Shown here in pieces: positions 1 through 10,307 of a stretch of DNA of 64,000 bases. The notes below the pieces were generated by a model, which saw only the letters and a program-made list of their open reading frames with translations, was not told the origin of the DNA and searched no databases. Where the stretch lies: contig NZ_CM001165.1 of assembly GCF_000213055.1 (NCBI RefSeq), forward strand, positions 5,168,945 through 5,232,944. The letters are read 5' to 3'. The position numbers and the translations under genes are program-made. This DNA is from Streptomyces sp. Tu6071 (GTDB lineage Bacteria; Actinomycetota; Actinomycetes; Streptomycetales; Streptomycetaceae). How positions within the stretch are numbered: position 1 is the stretch's first letter; each line of letters starts with the position of its first letter.

Positions 1-1
1 G

Positions 2-3000
2 AAGCGGGTCCTTTACCAGATTCCGGTGTCGAAGTTCGCGGGGAAGTCGATTCTTTCGGCGGAGTTCGTGGTGCGGAACACGTGGTCGGCGACGTCGTCG
101 AATCACAGTGTCGAGCTGTGGCAGACGAAGGGGATTTCGTCGTCGACGACGTGGAACTCGCAGAACGCCTCGGGGTTCTGGGTCAAGAAGCTCGACACGC
201 GGTCATTCGCGTACGGGTTCAACGGCAAGGATCAGAAGGATGCCGAGTTCGATGTGAAGTCGGCGGTGCAGTCGGCCGCGAACAGCAAGGCGTCGACGAT
301 GACGTTCGGCCTCCAGGCGAGCGACGAGTCCGACAAGAACGCGTGGAAGCGGTTCTCGGACAAGGCGTATCTGCGGGTCCAGTACAACCGCCCTCCGGCG
401 CAGGTGCGCACGTCGCAGTTGTCCATGGAGTACGGCGGTTCGTGCAAGAACTCGGCGTCGGCGGCCCGGGTGCGGACGCTGGGCAAGCTGTACGCGAACA
501 ACGTGACCGACCCGGATGGGGATTCGGTGGCGGTGCAGTTCCAGGCGTCGTGGGGTGCGGACAACAAGCCGCAGTGGAAGCCCGCGCGCACTTCGATGAA
601 GGCGTCCGGTTCGAACTTCGTCATGGCATTGCCGTCGTCGATCCCGAAGAACACGAAGATCAACTGGTATGTGCGGGTGTGGGACGGGGCGCAGTACTCG
701 CCGTGGTCGTACGCGGGTGATCCGCAGGCATGCTATTTCACGTACGACACCTCCGTGCCGAAGGCGCCTTCGGTGACGTCGGCGGAGTACCCGGAGATGA
801 ATTCCGACGACCCGGACGACCCGTGGTACGACGGCGTGGGCAAATACGGCACATTCGGTCTGAAGGCGGCCGACGCCGATGTGACGACGTACTGGTACGG
901 GATCAACAGCGACCCGTCCTCGGCGCACAAGATCACGACGAGCGCGGGTGCGGCGAAGACGTTTCAGACGCTGCCGGCCAAGCCGGGCCTCAACTACGTC
1001 ACGGCTCAGGCGTTCGACGCGGCCGGAAACGGCAGTGAGATCCGTACGTACATCTACCGCGTACGTGCCGGGCAGCCGGACCGTGCGACCTGGCAGCTCG
1101 ACGAGGCGGCCGGGGAGACGGAGGCGAAGGGCTCGACCCCGGCGCGGACCATGGACATGCACGGCGGTGTCACGCTCGGCGAGGAAGGCGCGATCGGCAC
1201 GGCCGCCCACTTCAATGGCACCGACGGGTACGCGCACAGCGACCTGCCGGTGGTGAACACGAGTGGTGGATTCGCGGTGTCGGCGTGGGTCAAGCTCGAC
1301 AAGATGCCCGAGCAGGCGGCGGTCGTGGCGAGCCAGACCGGTAACAACAGGCCCGGTTTCGAGCTGTACTACTCGTCCAGCTATGACCGTTGGGTGTTCA
1401 ACCAGTATGCCGAGGACAAGTCGGGAACGGTCCCGATCATCCGGGCCATGTCCGCCCAGCCGGGGGACGCGAAGGCGGGATCGTGGACTCATCTGGTCGG
1501 CTCGTACAGCTCGACCGATGACAAGCTGGCTCTTTATGTGGACGGCAAGCTTGCCGGGGAGACGGCGTACAGCACTCCGTGGGAGGCGCGTCGCGGCTTC
1601 CAGATCGGCGCGGGCTCGTACACGGGCGATGCGCGGAGTGCCTTCTTCCCCGGCCTGATCGATGAGGTGCAGGTCTTCGACAAGCCGCTGACGGTCAACG
1701 AGGTCGCGGTCCTGAAGGACAAGAAGGACGTGGGTGACCCGGGCCGTCCCGCGATCGCTCAGTTCCCGCTCGACGAGGCCGCGGGTGCGACGAAGATCGA
1801 GGGCCACGGCCAGGTGTTCCCGGCGAAGTACTCGGGCGGGGTGACCACCGGGGTCGAGGGCGTGACGGGCAAGGCCGCGCACTTCGACGGCACGACGGGG
1901 TACGGGCGTATCGCCCAAGAGCGTGGCCCACATATGAATACGCAGCGCAGCTTCGCGGTCTCCGCTTGGGCAAAGCTGGACAAGAAGCCGGACGCCGCGG
2001 CGGACATCGTTTTGCAGGCCGGCAACTTCGCCCCTGGCCTGGAGCTGTACTACTCCTCGGCATACGACCGCTGGGCGTTCAACCAGTACTCCGAGGACGC
2101 GGTCGGCGCGAAGGTGATCCGCGCGATGCAGCCGGACGGCGCGCACGCACAGGTCGGCGAGTGGGTCCACCTGGTCGGCGTGCACGACACGGTCGCAAAC
2201 ACTCTCACGCTGTATGTGAACGGGGCGAAGGCGGGGACGACGGACCTGCCGGAGGCGTGGTACGCGGACCAGTCCATGTACCTGGGGGCGGGCGTATACA
2301 ACGGCAGTACGGCACCCAGTAGTTACTTCCCCGGCACGATCGACGACGTCCGCCTGTACGACCGTGTCGTCTCCCCGGAGGAGGTCGCGCAGATGTTCAA
2401 GCAGCACCCGCTGCTGAAGGGTCGCTGGAACTTCGAGGAGAAGTCGGCGTCGGCCCCTGCGACGAGCCCGGACCTGTCGGCCCAGGGCCGTGCGATGACG
2501 CTCCAGGGTGGCGCGGACCTCGGTTTCGGCTGGGTCGACAACCAGGGACTGGACCTGAACGGCACCGACGCCTACGCCTCCACCTCCGCGATGCCGGTGG
2601 ACACGAGTACGAGCTTCTCGCTCAGCGCGTGGACGCTGGCGGCGGCCCAGCCGGACAAGGAGGTCACGGTGCTGAACGCCGAGGCAAGTACCAGCAGCGC
2701 GGTGCGCGTGGACTGGGTGCCGGGTACGGAGAACAACGCGCAGGGCTCGTTCGAGCTGAGCGTGGCGAGCAAGGACGGCGCGGACGCGACGGTGGAGAAG
2801 GTCTCCAGTACGTCCTTCGACGACATCACCGGTCCCAACCACCTGGCGGTCGTCTACGACGGCTTCGCCAAGGAGGTCCGTCTCTACGTCAACGGCCAGT
2901 TGCAGGAGTCGGTCTGCGGTGACGACGACGGTGACGACAAGGCTGATGACAGCACGTGCCAGGACGTCATCGCCTGGGGCGAGAACGTCCTCTCGCACAA

Positions 3001-3175
3001 GGCTGCCAAGGGCTTCGACGTGGGCGCGGCGGTCACCGGAGGGAAGGCGAGCAACTTCTTCCCCGGCATGATCGACGACGTGTGGGCCTTCCAGGGCGCG
3101 CTGGACGAGAACCAGGTCCAGTACCTCAACAACAACCTCTACGACGTCCCCACCCAGGTCCCCGGCTCGGTGTAA
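2..3175 (+). CDS. Secreted-type DNRLRE/LamG repeat protein, 5' end outside window
   Basis: The reading frame is open from the first bases of the window, so the true start and any signal peptide lie upstream. The first ~125 visible residues resemble a DNRLRE carbohydrate-binding-like domain, followed by a fibronectin-like stretch. Three LamG/concanavalin-like jelly-roll domains come next (about residues 350-555, 575-790 and 795-1040). Each carries a repeated pattern of HFNGTDGYA-like and AVSAWVKLD-like strands and ends in a FFPG(L/T/M)IDDV motif. LamG domains bind glycans or matrix, so the product is probably secreted or surface-attached. It lies 128 bp upstream of the RHS toxin gene on the same strand and is probably functionally tied to it, as a carrier or surface component; that link is inference. 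No catalytic residues are evident. Confidence 0.85.
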   Translation, partial: KRVLYQIPVSKFAGKSILSAEFVVRNTWSATSSNHSVELWQTKGISSSTTWNSQNASGFWVKKLDTRSFAYGFNGKDQKDAEFDVKSAVQSAANSKASTMTFGLQASDESDKNAWKRFSDKAYLRVQYNRPPAQVRTSQLSMEYGGSCKNSASAARVRTLGKLYANNVTDPDGDSVAVQFQASWGADNKPQWKPARTSMKASGSNFVMALPSSIPKNTKINWYVRVWDGAQYSPWSYAGDPQACYFTYDTSVPKAPSVTSAEYPEMNSDDPDDPWYDGVGKYGTFGLKAADADVTTYWYGINSDPSSAHKITTSAGAAKTFQTLPAKPGLNYVTAQAFDAAGNGSEIRTYIYRVRAGQPDRATWQLDEAAGETEAKGSTPARTMDMHGGVTLGEEGAIGTAAHFNGTDGYAHSDLPVVNTSGGFAVSAWVKLDKMPEQAAVVASQTGNNRPGFELYYSSSYDRWVFNQYAEDKSGTVPIIRAMSAQPGDAKAGSWTHLVGSYSSTDDKLALYVDGKLAGETAYSTPWEARRGFQIGAGSYTGDARSAFFPGLIDEVQVFDKPLTVNEVAVLKDKKDVGDPGRPAIAQFPLDEAAGATKIEGHGQVFPAKYSGGVTTGVEGVTGKAAHFDGTTGYGRIAQERGPHMNTQRSFAVSAWAKLDKKPDAAADIVLQAGNFAPGLELYYSSAYDRWAFNQYSEDAVGAKVIRAMQPDGAHAQVGEWVHLVGVHDTVANTLTLYVNGAKAGTTDLPEAWYADQSMYLGAGVYNGSTAPSSYFPGTIDDVRLYDRVVSPEEVAQMFKQHPLLKGRWNFEEKSASAPATSPDLSAQGRAMTLQGGADLGFGWVDNQGLDLNGTDAYASTSAMPVDTSTSFSLSAWTLAAAQPDKEVTVLNAEASTSSAVRVDWVPGTENNAQGSFELSVASKDGADATVEKVSSTSFDDITGPNHLAVVYDGFAKEVRLYVNGQLQESVCGDDDGDDKADDSTCQDVIAWGENVLSHKAAKGFDVGAAVTGGKASNFFPGMIDDVWAFQGALDENQVQYLNNNLYDVPTQVPGSV

Positions 3176-3195
3176 AGACCTCCGGCAACGGCCGT

Positions 3196-3235
3196 CCCTC
3201 TCCCCACCCACGCAGCGGCGCGGGTGGGGAGAGGG
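3196..3235 (+). terminator. Perfect 14-bp hairpin between the LamG and RHS genes
   Basis: Arms 3196-3209 (CCCTCTCCCCACCC) and 3222-3235 are exact inverse complements around a 12-nt loop. The hairpin lies 20 bp after the LamG stop codon and 68 bp before the RHS start. No U-tract follows, which is usual for Streptomyces terminators. It could be a terminator or a read-through attenuator or mRNA 3'-end stabiliser within one transcript. Confidence 0.7.
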
Positions 3236-3303
3236 GAGCGGTCACTCATGACCCCCCAACCGTGTCCCCCGCCCGGGGACGCCCGGCACTGAGAGATGCC
3301 CTC

Positions 3304-6300
3304 ATGAAACCCCGAAAGGTCCGGCACGCGCGCGTCTTGAGGCGCCGCCTGTCCCTGCTGGTGAGCGGTGCGCTCGCGGCAGGCCTGATACAGGCGGCCG
3401 CCTCCCCGGTACAGGCGGCCGCAGACTCCGTTCCCCAGCAGGTGTCCACCGACCACCCCGTCAAGGGCGAGCGCGGAAGCGCGGCCGAACCCCGTGCCAA
3501 GGACAAGATCCCCGCGCACCCGAAGGCACCCCGGCACACATGGCCGAAGGCCGGGCGGCACACGGTGAAGGTGGACGCGACCGGTGGAACCGGAACCAAG
3601 CATCTGAAGCGGGCGGGGACGAGTCCCATCAGCCTCGCACCCGTCGCCACGGCCAAGACGGCGACGCGTAAGGCGGCCAAGGCCGACACGACGACCACCG
3701 CGGCCGAGGGCGCGGTGGAGACGGAGGTCGTCAGCCAGGCCCGTACCGAGAAGGCCGGGGTCAAGGGACTGCTCTTCACTCTGGTCCCGCAGCAGGCGCA
3801 GACTGAGTCGACGGACAAGGCCGGGGCGGTCTCCGTCGGCGTGGACTACTCCTCCTTCGCCGGCGCCTACGGCGGCTCCTACGCCTCCCGTCTTCACCTC
3901 GTCTCGTACCCGGCCTGTGTCCTGACCAGCCCGGAGAAGGACGCCTGCCGCAGGGCGACGCCCGTCGAGACGCGGAACGACACCACGACAAAGTCCCTGA
4001 CCGCCTCAGCGGTGGCACTCTCGGCGGCGGCACCGACCGTGCTGGCGGCGGAGGCCGACGACAAGGGCGAGAAGGGCGACTACAAGGCGACCTCGCTCTC
4101 GGACGCCGCCTCGTGGAACACCAACCTCAACTCCGGTGACTTCAGCTGGTCCTACGACTTCACCACGCCCGACGTGCCGGGCGGCCTGGCGCCGAGCCTG
4201 AACCTGGGCTACTCCTCCGGCTCGATCGACGGCCGGACCTCGAACACCAACAACCAGAGCTCCTGGGTCGGTGACGGCTTCGACCTCACCACCGGTTCGA
4301 TCGAGCGTCGCTACAAGCCCTGCGCTGACGACGGCGAGAAGAAGAACGCGGACGGCAATCGTCCCGGAGACCTCTGCTGGGACTACGACAACGCCTTCCT
4401 GTCGTTCAACGGCAAGGGCGGCGAACTCGTCCCGACGGGTACGGACTCCTTCAAGCTCCAGCAGGACGACGGCACCCGTATCGACCGCCTGCGGGACACG
4501 GCGCGCGGGAACGGCGACGCGGACGGCGAGTACTGGCGGGTGACGACCCCGGACGGCACGCGCTACTACTACGGCTACAACCGTCTCCCCGGTTACGCCT
4601 CGGGCAACGAGGCCACGAATTCCGTGTGGACCGTGCCGGTCTTCGGCAACAACACCGGCGAGCCCTGCCACAAGGACGACTTCGCCTCCTCGTACTGCGA
4701 GCAGGGCTGGCGCTGGAACCTCGACTACGTCGTCGACACGCACGGCAACGCGATGACGTACCACTACACGAAGGAGAGCAACAGCTACGGCCGCAACCTC
4801 AAGGCCGAGGACGACACCACGTACACGCGGGGCGGTTACCTCGACCGGATCGACTACGGGCTGAAGTCCGACAAGATCTACGGCGCCAAGCCCCTCGCGC
4901 AGGTCGTCCTCTCGAATGCGGAGCGCTGCCTGCCCGAGTCCGGTGTGACCTGCGAGGCGTCCACGATCAAGGACAAGTCCACGTACTGGTACGACACCCC
5001 GTGGGACCTCAACTGCGACGCGGGCAGCAAGTGCGACGAGGGCCGGCTGTCCCCGTCGTTCTGGACCCGTAAACGGCTGACCGGCATCACCACCCAGGTC
5101 CTCAAGGCCGATGGCACGTACGGCAAGGTGGACAGCTGGGCGCTGAACCACAAGTGGGGCATGGCCGACACCGACTACCAGCTCCTGCTCGACAGCATCC
5201 AGCACACCGGCCAGGCCGCGAGCCCTGCCATCACCCTGCCGAAGACCACCTTCGCGTACACGCAGCTGGCCAACCGGCTCGACAAGACGGGCGACGGCTA
5301 CGCGCCCTTCATCAAGTCCCGCCTCTCCACGATCGACGGAGAGACCGGGAGCCAGGTGGACGTCGCCTACTCCGAGCCGGCCTGCGATGCTTCGGCGCTG
5401 CCGAAGCCGGAGTCGAACACCACGCGCTGTTACCCGGTCTACCTGAACCAGGACCCGGACGCGACGACCACCGAGGTGCAGTGGTTCAACAAGTACGTCA
5501 CCACCCAGGTGACCGCCTCCGACCGCACCGGTGGCGCGGCGGACATGATCACGCGCTACGAGTACATGGGGCCCGCGGCCTGGCACTACAACGACTCCGA
5601 CGGGCTGACCCGGAAGAAGTACCGCACCTGGGACCAGTGGCGGGGCTACGGCCAGACCCGCGTCCTCACCGGTGGCAGCGACGGCATGAAGTCCCAGCAG
5701 GACACGTACTTCCTGCGGGGCATGGACGGTGACCGCAAGGACACCACCGGCGGCACCAAGAGCGTCAGCGTCTCGCTCGGCAGTGGCGAGGGCGACCCGA
5801 TCACCGACCTCGCGCCGTACGCGGGTTACACCTACAAGACGGTGACGTACGACCAGCCCGGCGGGAAGATCCTTGCCAAGACGGTCAGCCTGCCGTGGCA
5901 GTACGAGACGGCGAAGAAGGTGCGCGACTGGGGGGCCGTCACCTCGAACTTCAGCGGCGCGGCACAGAGCATGAGCTGGACGTCTCTGGACGACGGTGCG
6001 GGTGCAAAGTGGCGCACGACGAAGACCGAGACCATCTATGACACCGTCGCCGGGCGCGCCATCAAGGTCAACGACCTCGGTGACACCGGTACGGCCGACG
6101 ACGACGCTTGCACGCTGACGACGTACGCCGACAACAAGACCGACAACATCCTCAGCCTCCCGTCCCGGGTGGAGACCCTGTCGAAGGCGTGCGGGGCGTC
6201 CGTCGACCGCGCGAAGGACGTGGTCTCGGACGTACGCACCGCCTATGACGGCGGCGCCTACGGGGCCGCGCCGACGAAGGGTGACGCGACCCGGGCGGCG

Positions 6301-9300
6301 GCGCTGAAGTCGTACGCCGGGACGAAGGCGACCTATCTCGAGGGCGAAACGACCTACGACGGCTACGGCCGGACGCTCACCACGACGGACCTGTCCGCGA
6401 ACGTCACCGTGGACGGTGACGCGGCGCCGGCCCGTTCGACGCGGACCGACGGGCGGACGACGACGACCGCTTACACCCCCGCGACCGGCTTCCCGACGCA
6501 GGTGAAGACGACCACGCCGCCGGCCAAGGCGGGAACAGCTACGTCGAGCCTGACCACGAGCCAGACGCTGGAAACCCTTCGCGGCCTCCCGGTGAAGGCG
6601 ACGGACGCGAACGGGAACGACACGGTCACGTCCTACGACGCGCTGGGCCGGGCGAGCAAGGTGTGGCTGGCCGACCGGCAGACCACCGACCTGCCGAGCT
6701 ACGAGTACACGTACTTCATCAAGGAGGGGGCGCCCTCGGCGGTCGGCACCCGCACGATCGGGAACAACGACGCACAGACCCGCTACAGCTACACGCTCTA
6801 CGACGGCATGCTGCGCGCACGGCAGACGCAGACGCCCGGCCCGAAGGGCGGCACGCTCGTCGCGGACACGTTCTACGACGCCCGCGGCCTGGTGGAGAAG
6901 ACGTTCGCTCCGTACTACACCACTGGTGGGCCCTCGACGAGTCTGTTCCTGCCGGACGACGCGCTGAGTGTGCAGTCCCAGACGCGTACCGTCTACGACG
7001 GCCTCGGCCGGGCCACGCAGGCACAGCAGATCGCGGGTAACGGCGACGGAGGTGCCGTCCTCAACACCACGAAGACGATCTACGGCGGGGACCGCACCAC
7101 CGTGATCCCGCCCCAGGGCGCCACGGCCACCACCACGGTGACGGACGCGCGGGGACGCACGACCGAGCTGCGGCAGTTGCACTCGCACGACACCGACGCC
7201 GCCGCCGACGTGACGCGCTACACCTACGACGCACGGGGACAGCTCGCGACGGCGGCGGACCCGGCCGGCAACAAGTGGACGTACACCTACGACCAGATGG
7301 GTCGGCAGGTCGAGACGACCGACCCCGACAAGGGGAAGACGGTCACCGCGTACGACGACCGGGACCAGGTCGACCACACGACCGACGCCAAGGGGGTGAG
7401 CCTCTACAGCGTCTACGACGGCATGGGCCGCAAGACCCAGCTTCGTGAGGGCAGCACCAGCGGCACACTCCGGGCCGAATGGACATACGACTCCGCAATC
7501 GGTGGCAAGGCGCTGCCCGCCTCCAGCACCCGTTACGACAATGGGCAGGCGTACAAGTCCCAGGTCAGCTACTACGACGACCTGGGCCGGGCCATGAAGT
7601 CGTCCGTCACGATCCCCTCGACCGAGGGCGCGCTCGGCAAGACGTACAACTCCTCGACGACGTACCTGCGTTCCGGCCTCGTCTCCGGTGCGAGCACGAG
7701 CGCGGCCGGGGGTCTCACGGGCGGCAGCGTTTCCTACAGCTACGACGACGACACCCTGTGGCCGACCCGGGTGAGCGCGGACGGCCAGATCGCCGGACTC
7801 ACCACGTACACCAACGACGGCAAGCCTGACGTCATCACTGTGGCCCCGGAAGGCAGTTCCAAGACCACGCAGGTCAAGAACAGCTACGAGTGGGGCACGC
7901 AGCGCCTGTCCGAGCAGGTCGTCTCCCGGCAGGACCAGCCCGGCATCGACCGCGATGCGGCCTATCACTACGACGAGGCCGGCAACATCACCTCAGTCGC
8001 GGACACCTCGCGTACCGGTACCGACAACCAGTGCTACATCTACGACTATCTCGGCCGCATCACCGAGGCGTGGGCGCAGGGCACGACGACCTGCTCCGGC
8101 AGTCCGGTGACCGCGGCCCTCGGTGGCCCCGCCCCGTACTGGCAGACCTTCACGTACGACGTGACCGGCAACCGGACCACACAGATCCAGCACGACCTGA
8201 CCGGCAAGAACAACACCAAGACCACGTACACCTATCCCGCGGCCGGCGGCGCGCACCCCCACGCCCTCAGCCAGGCGATGACGACCGGCCCGACGGGCCA
8301 GCGGCTCGACGAGTACCACTACGACGAACTCGGCAACACCGACAAACGCCCCGGCCAGACCCTGAGCTGGGACGCGGAAGGCCACCTCGCCTCCGTCACG
8401 GAGGACAACGGCGACAAGACGTCGTACCTCTACGACGCGGACGGCAACCGTCTCATCGCCCGCACCCCGACCGAGACCACGCTCTACCTCGGCGGCACCG
8501 AAGTCACGCTGAAGAAGGGCGCGACCAAGGCCGAGGCCACCCGCTACACCGATCTCGGCAGCGGCATCACCGCCGTCCTGGCGGACAACGGCAAGTACCG
8601 CTACACCATCCCCGACCACCAGGGCACCGGTCAGCTCGCCGTCGATGCCGACACCCTGGCCATCCAGCAGCGTCGTACCACCCCCTTCGGCCAGCCACGC
8701 GGCACCACACCCGACAACTGGCCGGGGACCAAGGGCTTCGTCGGCGGCACCGACGACACCGAGAGCACCGGGCTCCAGCACCTCGGAGCCCGCGAGTACG
8801 ACCCCCAGACGGGCCGCTTCATCAGCGTCGACCCGATCATGGACCTCACCGACCCTCAACAAATCAACGGCTACGCCTACAGCAACAACAGCCCGGTCAC
8901 GTATGCGGACGCGAGCGGGCAGTGGCTCGACGACGGCACTGGGCACAGCCAACCCCGCGACGCCTCGCACTACACGCCGGACTACGCACACGGCCCGGCG
9001 ATGGGACCCGCCCCGAAGAAGGCATCGCCCCCACAAGCGACGAAGTCGTCTGGCGGCGGAGGCTTCTGGGGCGGCGTTGCTAACGTCACCAAGGCAGCCG
9101 TGGGCAAGGCCGAGAGCGCCGGCAAGTGGGTTGCGAAGACGGCGAAGAAGGCTGCCGTCGCTACCTGGAACTGGGTCGACGACAACAAAGCGACGCTTGT
9201 CACAGTGGGGGTCGATGTTGGTTGCGGATTCGCCCTCGGGATTGTTACGGGCGGAGTAGGTCTCCTGGGAGCTGCCGGCTGCGGTGCACTCGGCGGCATG

Positions 9301-10299
9301 GCTGGGGGATTCGTCGGCAACGCAACGGACGAAAACGCCGATCACAGCACGACAGGAGTTCTCAAGGACGAACTCGCGGGCGGCGTCCTGGGCGGGGCGA
9401 GCGGTGCGGCCGGAGGAGCTCTCGGCCAGATCTCGCGCATGCTGACGCGGACGGCGAAGGTCAAGGGAGCAGGCGGGGGCGTGGGAAAGGCCTGCCACAG
9501 CTTCCTCCCCGGCACTGGCGTTCTACTGGCGGACGGCACGCATAAGGCGATCGAGAAACTCAAGCTGGGAGAAGAGGTTCTCGCCACCGACCCTGAAACC
9601 GGCGAGACCGTGAAGAAGAAGATCGTCTCCACCATCACCACGGAGGACGACAAGGACTTCACGGACCTCACCATCGCCACCGGCAAGGGGCATTCCGGAA
9701 TCATCGCGACCGACACCCACCCCTTCTGGGTCCCCAACCTGAAGAAGTGGGTCAAGGCCGGCGACCTCCACCCCGGCCAGTGGCTCCGCACCAGCTCCGG
9801 TACCCACGTCCAGATCACTAACGTCAGCCACTACACCAAGCGGCAGCGGACTCACGACCTGACCATCGATGACGTCCACACGTACTATGTACTCGCTGGA
9901 ACTACCCCGGTCTTGGTGCACAACTGCAATGAAGCGGGCGACTATCTCTATCGCGGAATTCCCAAGGGGCATCCCGCGTATGACGATGCCCTTCAGGGAC
10001 ATGCGGTGCCCAGAGGTGGCCATTCCGACCCTGGGCGCCATGCAGGAGGCAATACCGAAAGCGAGTTCACCTCGTGGACCCACGACTATGAAGGCGTGGC
10101 CCTTGATGCCGCAGAGGAGCTTGGTCCGGGTGGAATCGTTCTGAGGATTCCAAGATCCAGTGTTCCGAAGGGAATCGACACTCAGATTCACGGCACGGAC
10201 TTGGAATCGTACGAGGAGATGGAGCACGCGCTCCGAGGCCCGGTAGGAGGCGCGGAGATCAGCATCAGCAGAGGGCCGTGGACTCTGCCAGGGGGGTAG
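3304..10299 (+). CDS. RHS-repeat polymorphic toxin with Hint domain and ADP-ribosyltransferase-like tip
   Basis: The 2,331-residue product begins MKPRKVRHARVLRRRLSLL with a hydrophobic run ending ASPVQAAA, a signal peptide. The open frame continues upstream of 3304, but this ATG is the one that gives the signal sequence. The middle holds many YD-type RHS repeats, closing with the core motif LGAREYDPQTGRFISVDPI near residue 1828. A glycine-rich hydrophobic stretch lies at about 1966-2010. A pretoxin Hint domain follows, from C2064 to the VLVHN ending at N2207, with TDTHPFW and DDVHTYYVLAG motifs; Hint domains self-cleave to release the tip. The last ~124 residues show an ART-like pattern: Y-R2217-G, FTSWT at 2255-2259, and a Glu-rich EEMEHALRGPV at 2304. 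Release of an ADP-ribosylating toxin is inferred from this pattern and is not proved. Confidence 0.9.
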   Translation: MKPRKVRHARVLRRRLSLLVSGALAAGLIQAAASPVQAAADSVPQQVSTDHPVKGERGSAAEPRAKDKIPAHPKAPRHTWPKAGRHTVKVDATGGTGTKHLKRAGTSPISLAPVATAKTATRKAAKADTTTTAAEGAVETEVVSQARTEKAGVKGLLFTLVPQQAQTESTDKAGAVSVGVDYSSFAGAYGGSYASRLHLVSYPACVLTSPEKDACRRATPVETRNDTTTKSLTASAVALSAAAPTVLAAEADDKGEKGDYKATSLSDAASWNTNLNSGDFSWSYDFTTPDVPGGLAPSLNLGYSSGSIDGRTSNTNNQSSWVGDGFDLTTGSIERRYKPCADDGEKKNADGNRPGDLCWDYDNAFLSFNGKGGELVPTGTDSFKLQQDDGTRIDRLRDTARGNGDADGEYWRVTTPDGTRYYYGYNRLPGYASGNEATNSVWTVPVFGNNTGEPCHKDDFASSYCEQGWRWNLDYVVDTHGNAMTYHYTKESNSYGRNLKAEDDTTYTRGGYLDRIDYGLKSDKIYGAKPLAQVVLSNAERCLPESGVTCEASTIKDKSTYWYDTPWDLNCDAGSKCDEGRLSPSFWTRKRLTGITTQVLKADGTYGKVDSWALNHKWGMADTDYQLLLDSIQHTGQAASPAITLPKTTFAYTQLANRLDKTGDGYAPFIKSRLSTIDGETGSQVDVAYSEPACDASALPKPESNTTRCYPVYLNQDPDATTTEVQWFNKYVTTQVTASDRTGGAADMITRYEYMGPAAWHYNDSDGLTRKKYRTWDQWRGYGQTRVLTGGSDGMKSQQDTYFLRGMDGDRKDTTGGTKSVSVSLGSGEGDPITDLAPYAGYTYKTVTYDQPGGKILAKTVSLPWQYETAKKVRDWGAVTSNFSGAAQSMSWTSLDDGAGAKWRTTKTETIYDTVAGRAIKVNDLGDTGTADDDACTLTTYADNKTDNILSLPSRVETLSKACGASVDRAKDVVSDVRTAYDGGAYGAAPTKGDATRAAALKSYAGTKATYLEGETTYDGYGRTLTTTDLSANVTVDGDAAPARSTRTDGRTTTTAYTPATGFPTQVKTTTPPAKAGTATSSLTTSQTLETLRGLPVKATDANGNDTVTSYDALGRASKVWLADRQTTDLPSYEYTYFIKEGAPSAVGTRTIGNNDAQTRYSYTLYDGMLRARQTQTPGPKGGTLVADTFYDARGLVEKTFAPYYTTGGPSTSLFLPDDALSVQSQTRTVYDGLGRATQAQQIAGNGDGGAVLNTTKTIYGGDRTTVIPPQGATATTTVTDARGRTTELRQLHSHDTDAAADVTRYTYDARGQLATAADPAGNKWTYTYDQMGRQVETTDPDKGKTVTAYDDRDQVDHTTDAKGVSLYSVYDGMGRKTQLREGSTSGTLRAEWTYDSAIGGKALPASSTRYDNGQAYKSQVSYYDDLGRAMKSSVTIPSTEGALGKTYNSSTTYLRSGLVSGASTSAAGGLTGGSVSYSYDDDTLWPTRVSADGQIAGLTTYTNDGKPDVITVAPEGSSKTTQVKNSYEWGTQRLSEQVVSRQDQPGIDRDAAYHYDEAGNITSVADTSRTGTDNQCYIYDYLGRITEAWAQGTTTCSGSPVTAALGGPAPYWQTFTYDVTGNRTTQIQHDLTGKNNTKTTYTYPAAGGAHPHALSQAMTTGPTGQRLDEYHYDELGNTDKRPGQTLSWDAEGHLASVTEDNGDKTSYLYDADGNRLIARTPTETTLYLGGTEVTLKKGATKAEATRYTDLGSGITAVLADNGKYRYTIPDHQGTGQLAVDADTLAIQQRRTTPFGQPRGTTPDNWPGTKGFVGGTDDTESTGLQHLGAREYDPQTGRFISVDPIMDLTDPQQINGYAYSNNSPVTYADASGQWLDDGTGHSQPRDASHYTPDYAHGPAMGPAPKKASPPQATKSSGGGGFWGGVANVTKAAVGKAESAGKWVAKTAKKAAVATWNWVDDNKATLVTVGVDVGCGFALGIVTGGVGLLGAAGCGALGGMAGGFVGNATDENADHSTTGVLKDELAGGVLGGASGAAGGALGQISRMLTRTAKVKGAGGGVGKACHSFLPGTGVLLADGTHKAIEKLKLGEEVLATDPETGETVKKKIVSTITTEDDKDFTDLTIATGKGHSGIIATDTHPFWVPNLKKWVKAGDLHPGQWLRTSSGTHVQITNVSHYTKRQRTHDLTIDDVHTYYVLAGTTPVLVHNCNEAGDYLYRGIPKGHPAYDDALQGHAVPRGGHSDPGRHAGGNTESEFTSWTHDYEGVALDAAEELGPGGIVLRIPRSSVPKGIDTQIHGTDLESYEEMEHALRGPVGGAEISISRGPWTLPGG

Positions 10300-10307
10300 G
10301 GTCCTGC

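Noticed and set aside
203..3211. Long minus-strand open frame (1002 codons) opposite the LamG gene
   Set aside because: Arg/His/Val-rich with no domain motif; it mirrors the high-GC third-position bias of the real gene on the other strand.
4006..7968. Long minus-strand open frame (1320 codons) opposite the RHS gene
   Set aside because: Same base-composition artefact; the RHS repeats on the plus strand explain the region.
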